From contig NZ_AUFQ01000006.1 of the NCBI RefSeq assembly GCF_000426585.1, forward strand, positions 96,585 to 160,584: a DNA stretch of 64,000 nt, in the 5' to 3' direction. The stretch is from Segatella baroniae DSM 16972 = JCM 13447. Its GTDB lineage: Bacteria > Bacteroidota > Bacteroidia > Bacteroidales > Bacteroidaceae. Below are positions 51,376-58,746 of this stretch, piece by piece. Every line of letters starts with the position of its first letter. Within the stretch, counting starts at the first letter, position 1. The notes beneath the pieces are model-generated. The model ran no database searches. It was not told the origin of the DNA and saw only the letters and a program-made list of their open reading frames with translations. Made by a program: the position numbers and the translations under genes.

Positions 51376-51870
51376 TCACTTCATCTTGGCCACTTCGGCC
51401 TTCACCTCGGCCGTGACGTCCTTCACGTTGTCGCCGAGATAGAGCACGCTGCCGTCCTCGAAGATGGAAGTGTAGGCTCCGGCCTTGCCGACGGCGATGA
51501 TGGCGTTGCGGATTTTGGTGATGATCGGCTCCATCAGGTCGTTCGACTTCTTCTGGAGAGCCTGCTGGTTGTCCTGGAAGGTCTGCTGTATCTTCTGATA
51601 CATGGTCTGCAGTTCGGTCTCCGTCTCCTGTTGTTTGGTGGCGTTCATTGTGGCCTTGTTCTTCTCATATTCCTGCGACTTGCGGGTCAGCTCGTCCTGC
51701 ATGGCCTTCAGGTCGTTCTCATACCTCTTCTGTTCGGCGGCCATTTCGCCGTTGGCCTTGGCCAATTCGGGCATAGCCTGCATCACGGACTGTGTGCTCA
51801 CTTTACCGAATTTCTGCGCGAGCATGGTCATCGGTGCGCAGAGCATCAGCATTAAAATCAGTTTCTTCAT
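51376..51870 (-). CDS. OmpH/Skp-family periplasmic chaperone, second paralogue
   Basis: A 164-residue Skp-like protein with a signal peptide (ending LAQ near 19). The OmpH start is KFGKVSTQSVMQAMPELAKANGEM, a Gln/Lys/Glu-rich coiled coil covers about 45-120 and the end is GAYTSIFEDGSVLYLGDNVKDVTAEVKAEV. It should form a trimeric, jellyfish-like chaperone with its long helices. It lies 46 bp after the first OmpH gene and 103 bp before the third, in the bamA operon. Confidence 0.93.
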   Translation of the reverse strand: MKKLILMLMLCAPMTMLAQKFGKVSTQSVMQAMPELAKANGEMAAEQKRYENDLKAMQDELTRKSQEYEKNKATMNATKQQETETELQTMYQKIQQTFQDNQQALQKKSNDLMEPIITKIRNAIIAVGKAGAYTSIFEDGSVLYLGDNVKDVTAEVKAEVAKMK

Positions 51871-51916
51871 TGTTCTAAGTTTTTTTATTATTGTTTGAAT
51901 TGTTTCCTCTTATCTC

Positions 51917-52432
51917 TTATCTTGAAGCATAGCCCAGTCTTTCGAGCACTTCGTTGCTGATGTCAATCTTGGGGCTGCCGAAGATGATGGCGGTGTCGCT
52001 CGAACGGTCGAGCACAAGGCTGTAGCCGCGCAGCTCGGAAATCTCCTTCACCACCTGGTAGATGTCTTCCTGGATGGGTGTGATGAGGCTTTCGCGCTTC
52101 TTGAAGAGCTCGCCCTCAGGGCCGAAGTACTTCTTGCGCAGGTCGGCCGCTTCCTTCTCCTTCTTCATGACGGCTTCCTGACGGGCCTTCTTCTGGTCGT
52201 TCGAGAGGAAGACCGCCTCGTTCTGATAGTTCTTGTAGAGCGTGGCAGCCTCGTTGTTGAGGGCTTCCACCTCGGCCTGCCACTTCTTGCTGGCCTGGTT
52301 GATCTGTTCGTTGGCGCGCGTCCAGGCGGGAACATTCTTCATGATGTATTCCATGTCCATCAGCGCGAACTTCTGTGCCGACGCCGCAAGCGTGGCCATG
52401 AGCATGAGGCTCATCAACAATGTCTTCTTCAT
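51917..52432 (-). CDS. OmpH/Skp-family periplasmic chaperone, first paralogue
   Basis: A 171-residue Skp-like protein directly downstream of bamA (81 bp). The signal peptide ends ASAQ near 20; the OmpH start is KFALMDMEYIMKNVPAWTRANEQI, coiled coil at about 45-120, then the strand region GYSLVLDRSSDTAIIFGSPKIDISNEVLERLGY. Its position next to bamA matches the bamA-skp linkage seen in many Gram-negative bacteria. Confidence 0.94.
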   Translation of the reverse strand: MKKTLLMSLMLMATLAASAQKFALMDMEYIMKNVPAWTRANEQINQASKKWQAEVEALNNEAATLYKNYQNEAVFLSNDQKKARQEAVMKKEKEAADLRKKYFGPEGELFKKRESLITPIQEDIYQVVKEISELRGYSLVLDRSSDTAIIFGSPKIDISNEVLERLGYASR

Positions 52433-52513
52433 CTTTATGTTTCCTTTCCTTTTTAGAATGCGAATGGGCAGCCGATGCGGTTCGGAATCCGACCCGCCCG
52501 GCCTCTTCGGCGG

Positions 52514-55132
52514 TTAGAACTCCTGTCCGAGGATGAAGTGGAACTGACTTCCGCCCTTCTTGCCGTTCACGTTGTCCTTGTCGAAGCCGTATGCCCAGTC
52601 GATACCCATGAGTCCGACCATCGGCAGGAATATCCTGACGCCGACGCCGGCCGAGCGTTTCATGTTGAACGGGTTGAAATCCTTGGTGTTGTACCACGCG
52701 TTTCCGGCTTCGAGGAACGAGAGTCCATAGATGGTGGTGTTGCCCAGCATGAACGGGTAGCGCAGTTCGAGCGAGAACCGGTCGTAGGCGTAGGCATTGT
52801 AGGCCAGCGAACCGTTCTCATAACCGCGCAGGGCTACGGTCTCTTCGGCGTAGCCCGAGGAGTAGCCGGTCATTCCGTCGCCGCCCACGTAGTAGGTTTC
52901 GAACGGGCTCTTCTTGTATTTGCTGTAGCTGCCGAGCAGTCCCAGCTCGATGCGGGTCATCAGGACGAAGCACTTCTGTCCGTTGGTGAGGGCGGTGTAG
53001 GTCTTCGACTTGAACTTCCACTTGTTGTATTCGATCCACCGGAACTTCTCCTGTTGCTCGCGGGCGTAGGTCGGCGAGTTGGGGTTGTTGGCCAGGTTCT
53101 GGTAGTCCTTGTGGTCCCAGAGGCTCCATGGCGGTGTCACCGTCACGCTGGCGGTGAACTCCGAGCCGCGGCGCGGGAAGAGTTGGTTGTCGGTGGAGGT
53201 GCGGTTGAGCGAGATGCTGAGGTTCAAGTTGTTGGCCGTTCCGTTGTTCATGAGGAAGTATTTCCAGTTTTTCAGCATGTAACGCTGGTACGCCAGCTGC
53301 AGCGAAAGCGTGAAGTAGTCGTCAGGCCAGCGCAGTCGCTTGCCCCAACCGAGGGTCAAACCGTAGAGTCTGATGTAGGTGTCGGGGTCGTAGTAGTTCT
53401 CGTAGTTGTTGTAACCGTAGGACCCCGAGCCGTAATAATAGTTGTTGTAGTAGTTCTGCATGGCGGCGCTGTTGTAGTAAGTGCTCGATATGTCGGTCTG
53501 CTTGCTGAAGTAGGCGCCCACGCTGAACTGGATGGGACGCTTGCCGCCGAACCAGTTTGTGGAGTAGCTCACGTTGTAGCTCTGGTAGTAGCTGCCGTTG
53601 GTCTGGGCGCCGAGGCTGAGCACTTCGCCGTCGCCGATGGGCATGATGCCGCGGTGTTCCTTGTTCTTGTTGAAGAGGTTGGCCATGGAGAAGTTGTTGA
53701 GCTTCAGTCCGACGCGGCCGATGACGCCCGTCTGTCCCCATCCGAGTGAGAATTCTATCTGGTCGTTGCTCTTCTGTGTGAGGTTGTAGTTCACGTCAAC
53801 GGTTCCGTTTTCATAGTCGGGCTTCACGTCGGGGGTGATCTTCTCGGGGTCGAAATGCCCCATCGAAGCCAGCTCGCGCAAAGAGCGGGTGAGGGCTTCC
53901 TTCGAGAACAGGTCGCCCGGCTTGGTGCGGAGTTCGCGCCGGACCACGTTTTCGTAGAGGCGGTCGTTGCCGTTGATGCGCACGTGCGACAAGTGGGCCT
54001 GCGGTCCTTCGACCACGCGCATCTCCAAGTCGATGGAGTCTCCGTCGATGTTCACTTCGGTCGGGGTGATGCTGGAGAACACGTAGCCGTTGTTGTAGTA
54101 GAGGTTTCCGGCCGCGTCCTCGTCCTCCTGAAGCCGCTTCCGCATCAGTTTCTGGTTGTAGACGTCGCCTTTCTTCATGCCCAGGACGGCCGCCAGATAG
54201 TCGGTGGTGTAGACGGTGTTGCCCACCCAGGTCATGTTTCGCAAATAATACTTGCGTCCCTCGTCCACCTTTATGTATATGTTGACGTGCTTGGGGTCGT
54301 TGTTCCACACGCTGTCCGCCAGGATGGCGGCGTCGCGGTAGCCCAGTTCGTTGTACTTGGCGATGAGGTTTTTCTTGTCCGTCTCCCAGCGTTCGGGGGT
54401 GAATTTCTTCGCTTTGAGGAATGAACTGAGCTTTCCCGCCTCGTGTGTCTTGGAGAAAGCGCCTTTCACGAAGAGGCCTCCCTTGATCTTGCCGGCCTTC
54501 AACGCATTGTTTCCTTCGATGAAAATGTTGCGCACTTTCATCTTTTCCTTCTTGTCGACGTTGACATCCAGGATGACGCGATTCTTGCTTGCGACGTCGT
54601 CGCGCTGCACGATTTCAATCTCGGCGTTCTTGAATCCCTTGTCGTCGAAGTATTTCTTGGCCAGTATCTTGGCCCTGTCCACCATGTTGGGCGTGATCTG
54701 CGAGCCGATCAGGAGGCCGAGTTTCTTCTCCATGTCCTCGCGTTCGGTCTTCTTGAGGCCGTGGTAGTTGATGGTCGACACGCGCGGGCGGCCTTTCAGG
54801 TGAATGTGCAGATAAATCTTCCGGCCGATGATGGAGTCGGCTCCGATGGACACTTCCGAGAAGAGCCCGTATTTCCAGTAGCGTCTCACCGCGTCGGTGA
54901 TCTCCCGTCCCGGGACGGTGATCTCGCGCCCGATGGTCAGTCCGGAGATTCCCGCCAGCTGGCTGTCCTCGTAGCCCTCGATGCCGTCGACGTTGAGGCC
55001 TGCAATGATGCACGAACGTGGGGTTCCGGTGTAGGAGATGTCGGGATGTACGATCTTATCCTGTGCTTTTGTTCCCAGTGTGCACGCCTGCGTGAGGGTG
55101 AGGGCAAACAGCACTTTCTTGTATATACGCAT
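52514..55132 (-). CDS. bamA: Outer membrane protein assembly factor BamA
   Basis: The central, Omp85-type component of the machine that inserts beta-barrel proteins into the outer membrane. The start at 55132 gives 872 residues with a signal peptide (MRIYKKVLFALTLTQACTLGTKAQ). Several POTRA repeats follow (for example RPRVSTINYHGLKKTEREDMEKKLGLLIGSQITP and VRNIFIEGNNALKAGKIKGGLFVKGAF), then a 16-stranded barrel from about residue 480. The VRGYEN-like loop motif reads ETVALRGYENGSL, and the chain ends in Phe (FHFILGQEF). The open frame extends further upstream into uppS, but the ATG at 55132 yields the signal peptide. The gene lies 59 bp after uppS. Confidence 0.96.
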   Translation of the reverse strand: MRIYKKVLFALTLTQACTLGTKAQDKIVHPDISYTGTPRSCIIAGLNVDGIEGYEDSQLAGISGLTIGREITVPGREITDAVRRYWKYGLFSEVSIGADSIIGRKIYLHIHLKGRPRVSTINYHGLKKTEREDMEKKLGLLIGSQITPNMVDRAKILAKKYFDDKGFKNAEIEIVQRDDVASKNRVILDVNVDKKEKMKVRNIFIEGNNALKAGKIKGGLFVKGAFSKTHEAGKLSSFLKAKKFTPERWETDKKNLIAKYNELGYRDAAILADSVWNNDPKHVNIYIKVDEGRKYYLRNMTWVGNTVYTTDYLAAVLGMKKGDVYNQKLMRKRLQEDEDAAGNLYYNNGYVFSSITPTEVNIDGDSIDLEMRVVEGPQAHLSHVRINGNDRLYENVVRRELRTKPGDLFSKEALTRSLRELASMGHFDPEKITPDVKPDYENGTVDVNYNLTQKSNDQIEFSLGWGQTGVIGRVGLKLNNFSMANLFNKNKEHRGIMPIGDGEVLSLGAQTNGSYYQSYNVSYSTNWFGGKRPIQFSVGAYFSKQTDISSTYYNSAAMQNYYNNYYYGSGSYGYNNYENYYDPDTYIRLYGLTLGWGKRLRWPDDYFTLSLQLAYQRYMLKNWKYFLMNNGTANNLNLSISLNRTSTDNQLFPRRGSEFTASVTVTPPWSLWDHKDYQNLANNPNSPTYAREQQEKFRWIEYNKWKFKSKTYTALTNGQKCFVLMTRIELGLLGSYSKYKKSPFETYYVGGDGMTGYSSGYAEETVALRGYENGSLAYNAYAYDRFSLELRYPFMLGNTTIYGLSFLEAGNAWYNTKDFNPFNMKRSAGVGVRIFLPMVGLMGIDWAYGFDKDNVNGKKGGSQFHFILGQEF

Positions 55133-55191
55133 ATTCTTTATAAGAGTTTTCTGATCTGAATGGCGGCGTCCGGCGTGCGGGCGTCCGTTTG

Positions 55192-55935
55192 TTAGTGTTC
55201 TTTCTCCACCTGTTCCTCGGTCTTTCCGAAGCGTCGCTGGCGGCTTTGGTAGCTCCGGATGGCGTCGTGCAGGTCGTCTTCGTCGAAGTCGGGCCAGTAG
55301 GTGTCGCAGAAGTAGAGTTCCGAATAGGCTATCTGCCAGAGCAGGAAGTTGCTGACGCGGAGTTCGCCGCCTGTTCGGATGAGCAGGTCGGGGTCGGGCA
55401 TGAAGCTGGTCTGCATGTGCTCGGCGAGCAGTTCCTCGGTGATGTCGGCGGGCTGGAGCCGTGTCCCGTGCTCGCCGATGATGTCTCTGACGGCCTGTGT
55501 CATCTCCCAGCGGGCGCTGTAGCTCAGGGCCACGACCATGGTCATGGCCGTGTTGCCCGCCGTGTGGGCCTCGGTGTCGCGCAGTTTCTGCCTGACGTCG
55601 TCGGGCAGGCGGCCCGTGTCGCCGATGACTCGGAAGCGGACGTTGTGCTTCATGAAGATTTCGTCTTCGAGCGCGGTCAGCACCAAGCCCATCAACGCGC
55701 TGATTTCGTCGGCCGGACGATTCCAGTTTTCGGTGGAGAAGGTGTATAGTGTGAGGTGTTCGACGCCCAGGCGAACACATTCCGACGTGATACGGCGCAC
55801 CGCCTCGACGCCGGCCTGGTGGCCGTAGGACCGTGGCTGATGGCGTTCGGTGGCCCAGCGTCCGTTGCCGTCCATGATGATGGCGATGTGCCGCGGCACC
55901 CTGTCCATGTCCAAGTTGTTCTTTGATTCTGCCAT
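55192..55935 (-). CDS. uppS: Isoprenyl transferase (undecaprenyl diphosphate synthase)
   Basis: Makes the C55 lipid carrier for peptidoglycan and surface polysaccharides by cis-condensation of isopentenyl units. The 247-residue protein has the signature HIAIIMDGNGRWATERH with catalytic Asp, FSTENWNRP, and the C-terminal motif DLLIRTGGELRVSNFLLWQIAYSELYF. It lies 27 bp after the DUF6089 gene and 59 bp before bamA. Confidence 0.97.
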   Translation of the reverse strand: MAESKNNLDMDRVPRHIAIIMDGNGRWATERHQPRSYGHQAGVEAVRRITSECVRLGVEHLTLYTFSTENWNRPADEISALMGLVLTALEDEIFMKHNVRFRVIGDTGRLPDDVRQKLRDTEAHTAGNTAMTMVVALSYSARWEMTQAVRDIIGEHGTRLQPADITEELLAEHMQTSFMPDPDLLIRTGGELRVSNFLLWQIAYSELYFCDTYWPDFDEDDLHDAIRSYQSRQRRFGKTEEQVEKEH

Positions 55936-55962
55936 GTCTTGTATTCGTCGGAGTGTTCGATG

Positions 55963-56646
55963 TTAAAAGTCTTTATTGCAGTTGGCGCATTTGGGCGAGA
56001 AACTGTAGGTGAGCGTCAGCGACAAGGCCGAATAGCCGTCGGTGTTCTTGAACGGTCCCCGGCTCCGGATGGCGTAGGGGTCTTCGGCTCCGTCGAGCTT
56101 GTCGCTCAGACTGAAGTGCATGGCCCACTCAAGCGTCAGGTTGAGCCGCTCGCCCAGCTTGCGTTTCAGGCCTATCCCCAGGGGGATGTCGGCGGTGAAG
56201 ACGTGCCGGCCGCCGCCTGTGGCATAGGTGGCTCCGAGTCCCGCCAGCATGTAGGGGGTGAAAGGCTTGGCTCCCCGGTAGTCGTGTCCGGTGCCGTAGG
56301 GCCACAGGTTGTACTCGTAGGCCGCGCCGAGGTTGAGCAGCGTGTTGTCGAAGCGGTAGCCGTGGTCGCTGAATCCCGGGTGGAAGGTCTTCACGTTGGC
56401 GGCTTCTCCCTTCATCTTTCCCATCAGTGCGGCCAGCCGCAGGGCCATTCTGGGGTTGACGACTCTGCGCAGGACGAGCGTGGCGGCGGGTTGCAGGTTT
56501 TTCGCGACATTGCCGTTGAAGTCGCCGAGATAGCCGGCGAGGCCCGGTCCGCCCCCCGCCTCCCAGCGATATTCATCGTCGAGTTGCGCACGACTCTGCA
56601 TGGCAACGACCATGAGTCCTATCGTCAGCATGACCCTCGGCGTCAT
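55963..56646 (-). CDS. DUF6089 family outer membrane beta-barrel-like protein
   Basis: A 227-residue exported protein, signal peptide ending SRAQ near 21. The mature chain alternates like a small beta-barrel (RWEAGGGPGLAGYLGDFNGNV, LNLGAAYEYNLWPYG, FTPYMLAGLGATYATGG, LTLTYSFSPKCANCNKDF). It fits the DUF6089 family that precedes uppS and bamA in Bacteroidetes; function unknown, probably outer membrane. The C-terminal CANC motif is seen in this family from memory. The gene starts 8 bp after the DUF6242 gene. Confidence 0.88.
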   Translation of the reverse strand: MTPRVMLTIGLMVVAMQSRAQLDDEYRWEAGGGPGLAGYLGDFNGNVAKNLQPAATLVLRRVVNPRMALRLAALMGKMKGEAANVKTFHPGFSDHGYRFDNTLLNLGAAYEYNLWPYGTGHDYRGAKPFTPYMLAGLGATYATGGGRHVFTADIPLGIGLKRKLGERLNLTLEWAMHFSLSDKLDGAEDPYAIRSRGPFKNTDGYSALSLTLTYSFSPKCANCNKDF

Positions 56647-56654
56647 CCTCGTGT

Positions 56655-58073
56655 CTATTTCTCGAACTTCTTCTGTTCCGTGGCCCAGCCTTTGGCGGCG
56701 TGGCGGCCTTTCCAGAGCTGCCCGCTCTCGCCGCAGAATATCCAGATGAACTTCTTGCTGTCCACGGCCATGGCGAAGTGGGTCTTGCTGCTCTTGAAGA
56801 CGGCGGGCAATGCCATGGTGGAGTCGCGCTTCCAGGTGACTCCCTTGTCCTTGCTGACATAGATTCCGCCGAAGGCTTTGGCCTTGCCGGTGCCCATGCC
56901 GTCGCCCCCGAACGCAATCAGCGCGTCGTCGTAGCGGGCTGTCTGCAGGTTGGTGAGGCGCAGGGCCTTGAACGGATTGCCGGTCGCCACGGGGTTGTAG
57001 CTCCATGGTTCGACGCTGGCCGTCTCGCTGTTGTCCTCCACCTTGCTCCAGATGCAGGCCGTGCTGTCGGTGGTGTTGGCTGCGGCGGGGTTGCCGACGA
57101 GCACCAGATGGTTGATGTTCTCGTTCGTCAGCGATGGCAACGTCATCAGCCTGATGTTTTCTTGGGGCAGGAGGGCGGCGCCGGCGTCCATCGTTTCGGT
57201 TTTCCAGTCCTTTCCGTCGGCCGAGCTGACGATTCCGTTGTCGGCTGACAGGCCGTAGAGTCTGGCCGTGGAGGCCCCCAGCAGTTTCGTCATCGTGGTG
57301 GGGGCTACCTCGTCCCATTGGCTTCCGTCGGTGGAGACGTAGAGCTTGCCGTCGGCAAGAAGGTAGAGTTTGTCGGCCAAAGCAGTGATATTGGCCGGCG
57401 AAAGGGCTGCTTTGGGCAGGTTAAAGGCCAGCTTTTGCCAGCCGTTGGGGCTGCTTTCGGAAGTCTTGTAGATGGCCGTTTCGCCGCCGGTGCGGCCCAG
57501 CAGGTACATGCTTCCGCCGCAGGCGAGCATTCTGAGGTCGGTCAGTGCGGCCGGTCCGTCGTTGTCGACGGTCGTCAGGTTCCATCTGAAGTCGTCGGCT
57601 TCTTCCTTGTGCATGTTCACCTTCACGGTGTAGACCGTGTGGCTTTGGCCCGTATGGTTGTAGACGGTGAAGACGCGGGGTTGTGAAAAGTCGATGGAGT
57701 CTCTCGTGGAATAGGCGCGCACGCTGTCGCTCGTCATGCTCTTGATGGTGATGACGCCGTTGTTCTTGGTGGCGCATGTGGCGATGACGTGCTTGATGTC
57801 GAGGCCTGCGGGCAGGGAGTCGGGGTTGTAGATGGTGTGCGTGGCCTGGTCGATGTAGAATTTGTATTTGCTGCAGTCCACGGCGACCTTCTTCACGGTG
57901 GTCTTTCCGTCCTTGTCGGTGGTCGTGAGATATTTGTTCAGCGTTCCAACTCTGAAGCTTGAGATGGCCGAGTCGTAATAAGTCGTCGTATTGCCGTCGG
58001 TGTTGCCGAGGCAGGAAGCCAGTAAAATCGTGGTAGTCAACGACAATATGAAGGATAAAAGGTTGCTCTTCAT
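56655..58073 (-). CDS. DUF6242 family lipoprotein
   Basis: A 472-residue exported lipoprotein (lipobox LASC near residue 20 from the start at 58073). The N-terminal part holds Ig-like strands (to about 165); the larger C-terminal part has propeller-like repeats (YLLGRTGGETAIYKTSESSPNGW; LYVSTDGSQWDEVAP; IYVSKDKGVTWKRDST). It fits DUF6242; function is unknown. First gene of the operon leading through uppS and bamA to murI. Bases 57379-57457, in the propeller part (about residues 206-232), contain a 22-bp phased repeat array (see its entry), so part of the chain (KLAFNLPKAALSPANITAL) may be repeat-derived. Met at 58103 is a less likely start, since the -7 box at 58100 overlaps it. Confidence 0.87.
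   Translation of the reverse strand: MKSNLLSFILSLTTTILLASCLGNTDGNTTTYYDSAISSFRVGTLNKYLTTTDKDGKTTVKKVAVDCSKYKFYIDQATHTIYNPDSLPAGLDIKHVIATCATKNNGVITIKSMTSDSVRAYSTRDSIDFSQPRVFTVYNHTGQSHTVYTVKVNMHKEEADDFRWNLTTVDNDGPAALTDLRMLACGGSMYLLGRTGGETAIYKTSESSPNGWQKLAFNLPKAALSPANITALADKLYLLADGKLYVSTDGSQWDEVAPTTMTKLLGASTARLYGLSADNGIVSSADGKDWKTETMDAGAALLPQENIRLMTLPSLTNENINHLVLVGNPAAANTTDSTACIWSKVEDNSETASVEPWSYNPVATGNPFKALRLTNLQTARYDDALIAFGGDGMGTGKAKAFGGIYVSKDKGVTWKRDSTMALPAVFKSSKTHFAMAVDSKKFIWIFCGESGQLWKGRHAAKGWATEQKKFEK
57379..57457. repeat. 22-bp phased repeat array inside the DUF6242 coding sequence
   Basis: Cores start at 57379 (AAAGCAGTGATAT, weak), 57401 (AAAGGGCTGCTTT), 57423 (AAAGGCCAGCTTT) and 57445 (TTGGGGCTGCTTT, weak), in exact 22-bp steps as in the intergenic arrays. 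Confidence 0.6.
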
Positions 58074-58099
58074 TCCGCTTGTTTTATCAGTTTTTGGTT

Positions 58100-58108
58100 G
58101 CAAATTTA
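58100..58108 (-). promoter_or_regulatory. Promoter -7 element of the DUF6242-to-murI envelope operon
   Basis: The minus strand reads TAAATTTGC, 27 bases before the DUF6242 start at 58073. Confidence 0.6.
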
Positions 58109-58246
58109 ATCAGAAAAACGCAAACAGGTGCATTTTTGCGTGCATATTATGTAAAAAAAGGAATCCGGCGGGCTTTTTTAAGGTTGTTTTAGTTTTGCTT
58201 TCGGCGGGTCTGAACAGGCTTCTTGCGGCGTGTTTTCGGGGGTGTA

Positions 58247-58281
58247 TAAAAACAAGACCGGTGCGATCACTCGTACCGGCC
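58247..58281 (-). terminator. Terminator of the candidate small RNA
   Basis: On the minus strand the stem GGCCGGTACGA / TCGCACCGGTC with loop GTGA is followed by TTGTTTTT. Confidence 0.88.
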
Positions 58282-58329
58282 TTGGCTTAATCTACATGCA
58301 TGTTGGCATTGCTGGGTTTTGAAGCCCTG

Positions 58330-58386
58330 CTACGTTAGCTCTATAACGCTTGCCAGCATGTCAAATGTGTCAAAATCTAATAACAT
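58330..58386 (-). CDS. Possible 18-residue peptide encoded in the small RNA
   Basis: ATG at 58386 to TAG at 58330 encodes MLLDFDTFDMLASVIELT, an acidic, hydrophobic peptide. Its second half overlaps the closing stem and first hairpin, so translation would open the fold. That suggests a leader-peptide or dual-function RNA, but in such an AT-rich leader a short frame can arise by chance. No domain or signal is recognisable. Confidence 0.3.
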   Translation of the reverse strand: MLLDFDTFDMLASVIELT

Positions 58387-58459
58387 AATCTTTACCTTAA
58401 ATGTTTATCAAAACTACTAACCTAATGAAAAAACAATAGTGCATTCTCACGAACACACT

Positions 58460-58492
58460 GCAAATATAGTCATTGTGTGCGAACACGCCAAA
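58460..58492 (-). promoter_or_regulatory. Promoter of the candidate small RNA
   Basis: On the minus strand TTTG (58489-58492), exactly 20 bp, then TATATTTGC (58460-58468): a full match to both Bacteroidetes boxes. No long gene follows before the terminator. Confidence 0.85.
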
Positions 58493-58656
58493 CTTTTGCA
58501 GCTTATTTTTCATTGTTTAATAAGTTTTTAAATCCTTTCGTATCTGTTTGAAGTGTTTTGAAACGGGCCTTCGGGGCTTTCGGAACACTGCTCTTGCGGT
58601 TTCATAGTGCAATTGCGGCGGTGGAATCAGCCTGCGGCGGCGGCCGGCGGGGGCAT

Positions 58657-58692
58657 GAAAAAATCCCGTTCCCCGGCGAAGGGGAACGGGAT
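58657..58692 (-). terminator. pckA terminator
   Basis: On the minus strand a 12-bp perfect stem (58663-58674 with 58681-58692) is followed by TTTTTT. Confidence 0.93.
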
Positions 58693-58746
58693 GGCTTGTC
58701 GTCGGCCGGCGCCCGATGGGCCGTGGCCGGACGGAATGCTTGTGGA

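Larger units (their letters stand above)
58247..58453 (-). ncRNA. Candidate structured small RNA between pckA and the DUF6242 gene
   Basis: The minus-strand unit starts about 7 bases after an ideal promoter and ends at a strong terminator, about 205 nt. In its 3' half a closing stem CATGCTGGCA (58351-58360) / TGCCAACATG (58299-58308), with one mismatch, encloses two hairpins. One is GCGTTA-TAGAGC-TAACGT (58332-58349); the other is GCAGGG / CCCAGC (58311-58330). Together they give a multi-branch fold. An 18-codon frame lies partly inside the fold. It does not look like tRNA, 4.5S, 6S or tmRNA as far as I can judge. Function unknown. Confidence 0.7.
58104..58746. other. Intergenic region between DUF6242 and pckA holding a separate small transcription unit
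   Basis: All identifiable signals point to the minus strand: the pckA terminator (58657-58692), then a complete promoter (58460-58492), a transcript of about 205 bases, a terminator (58247-58281), and finally the DUF6242 promoter. No frame longer than about 20 codons inside the unit is convincing. Confidence 0.75.

Noticed and set aside
55133..55780. Extended N-terminus of BamA upstream of 55132
   Set aside because: It is out-of-frame reading of uppS; the signal peptide begins at 55132.
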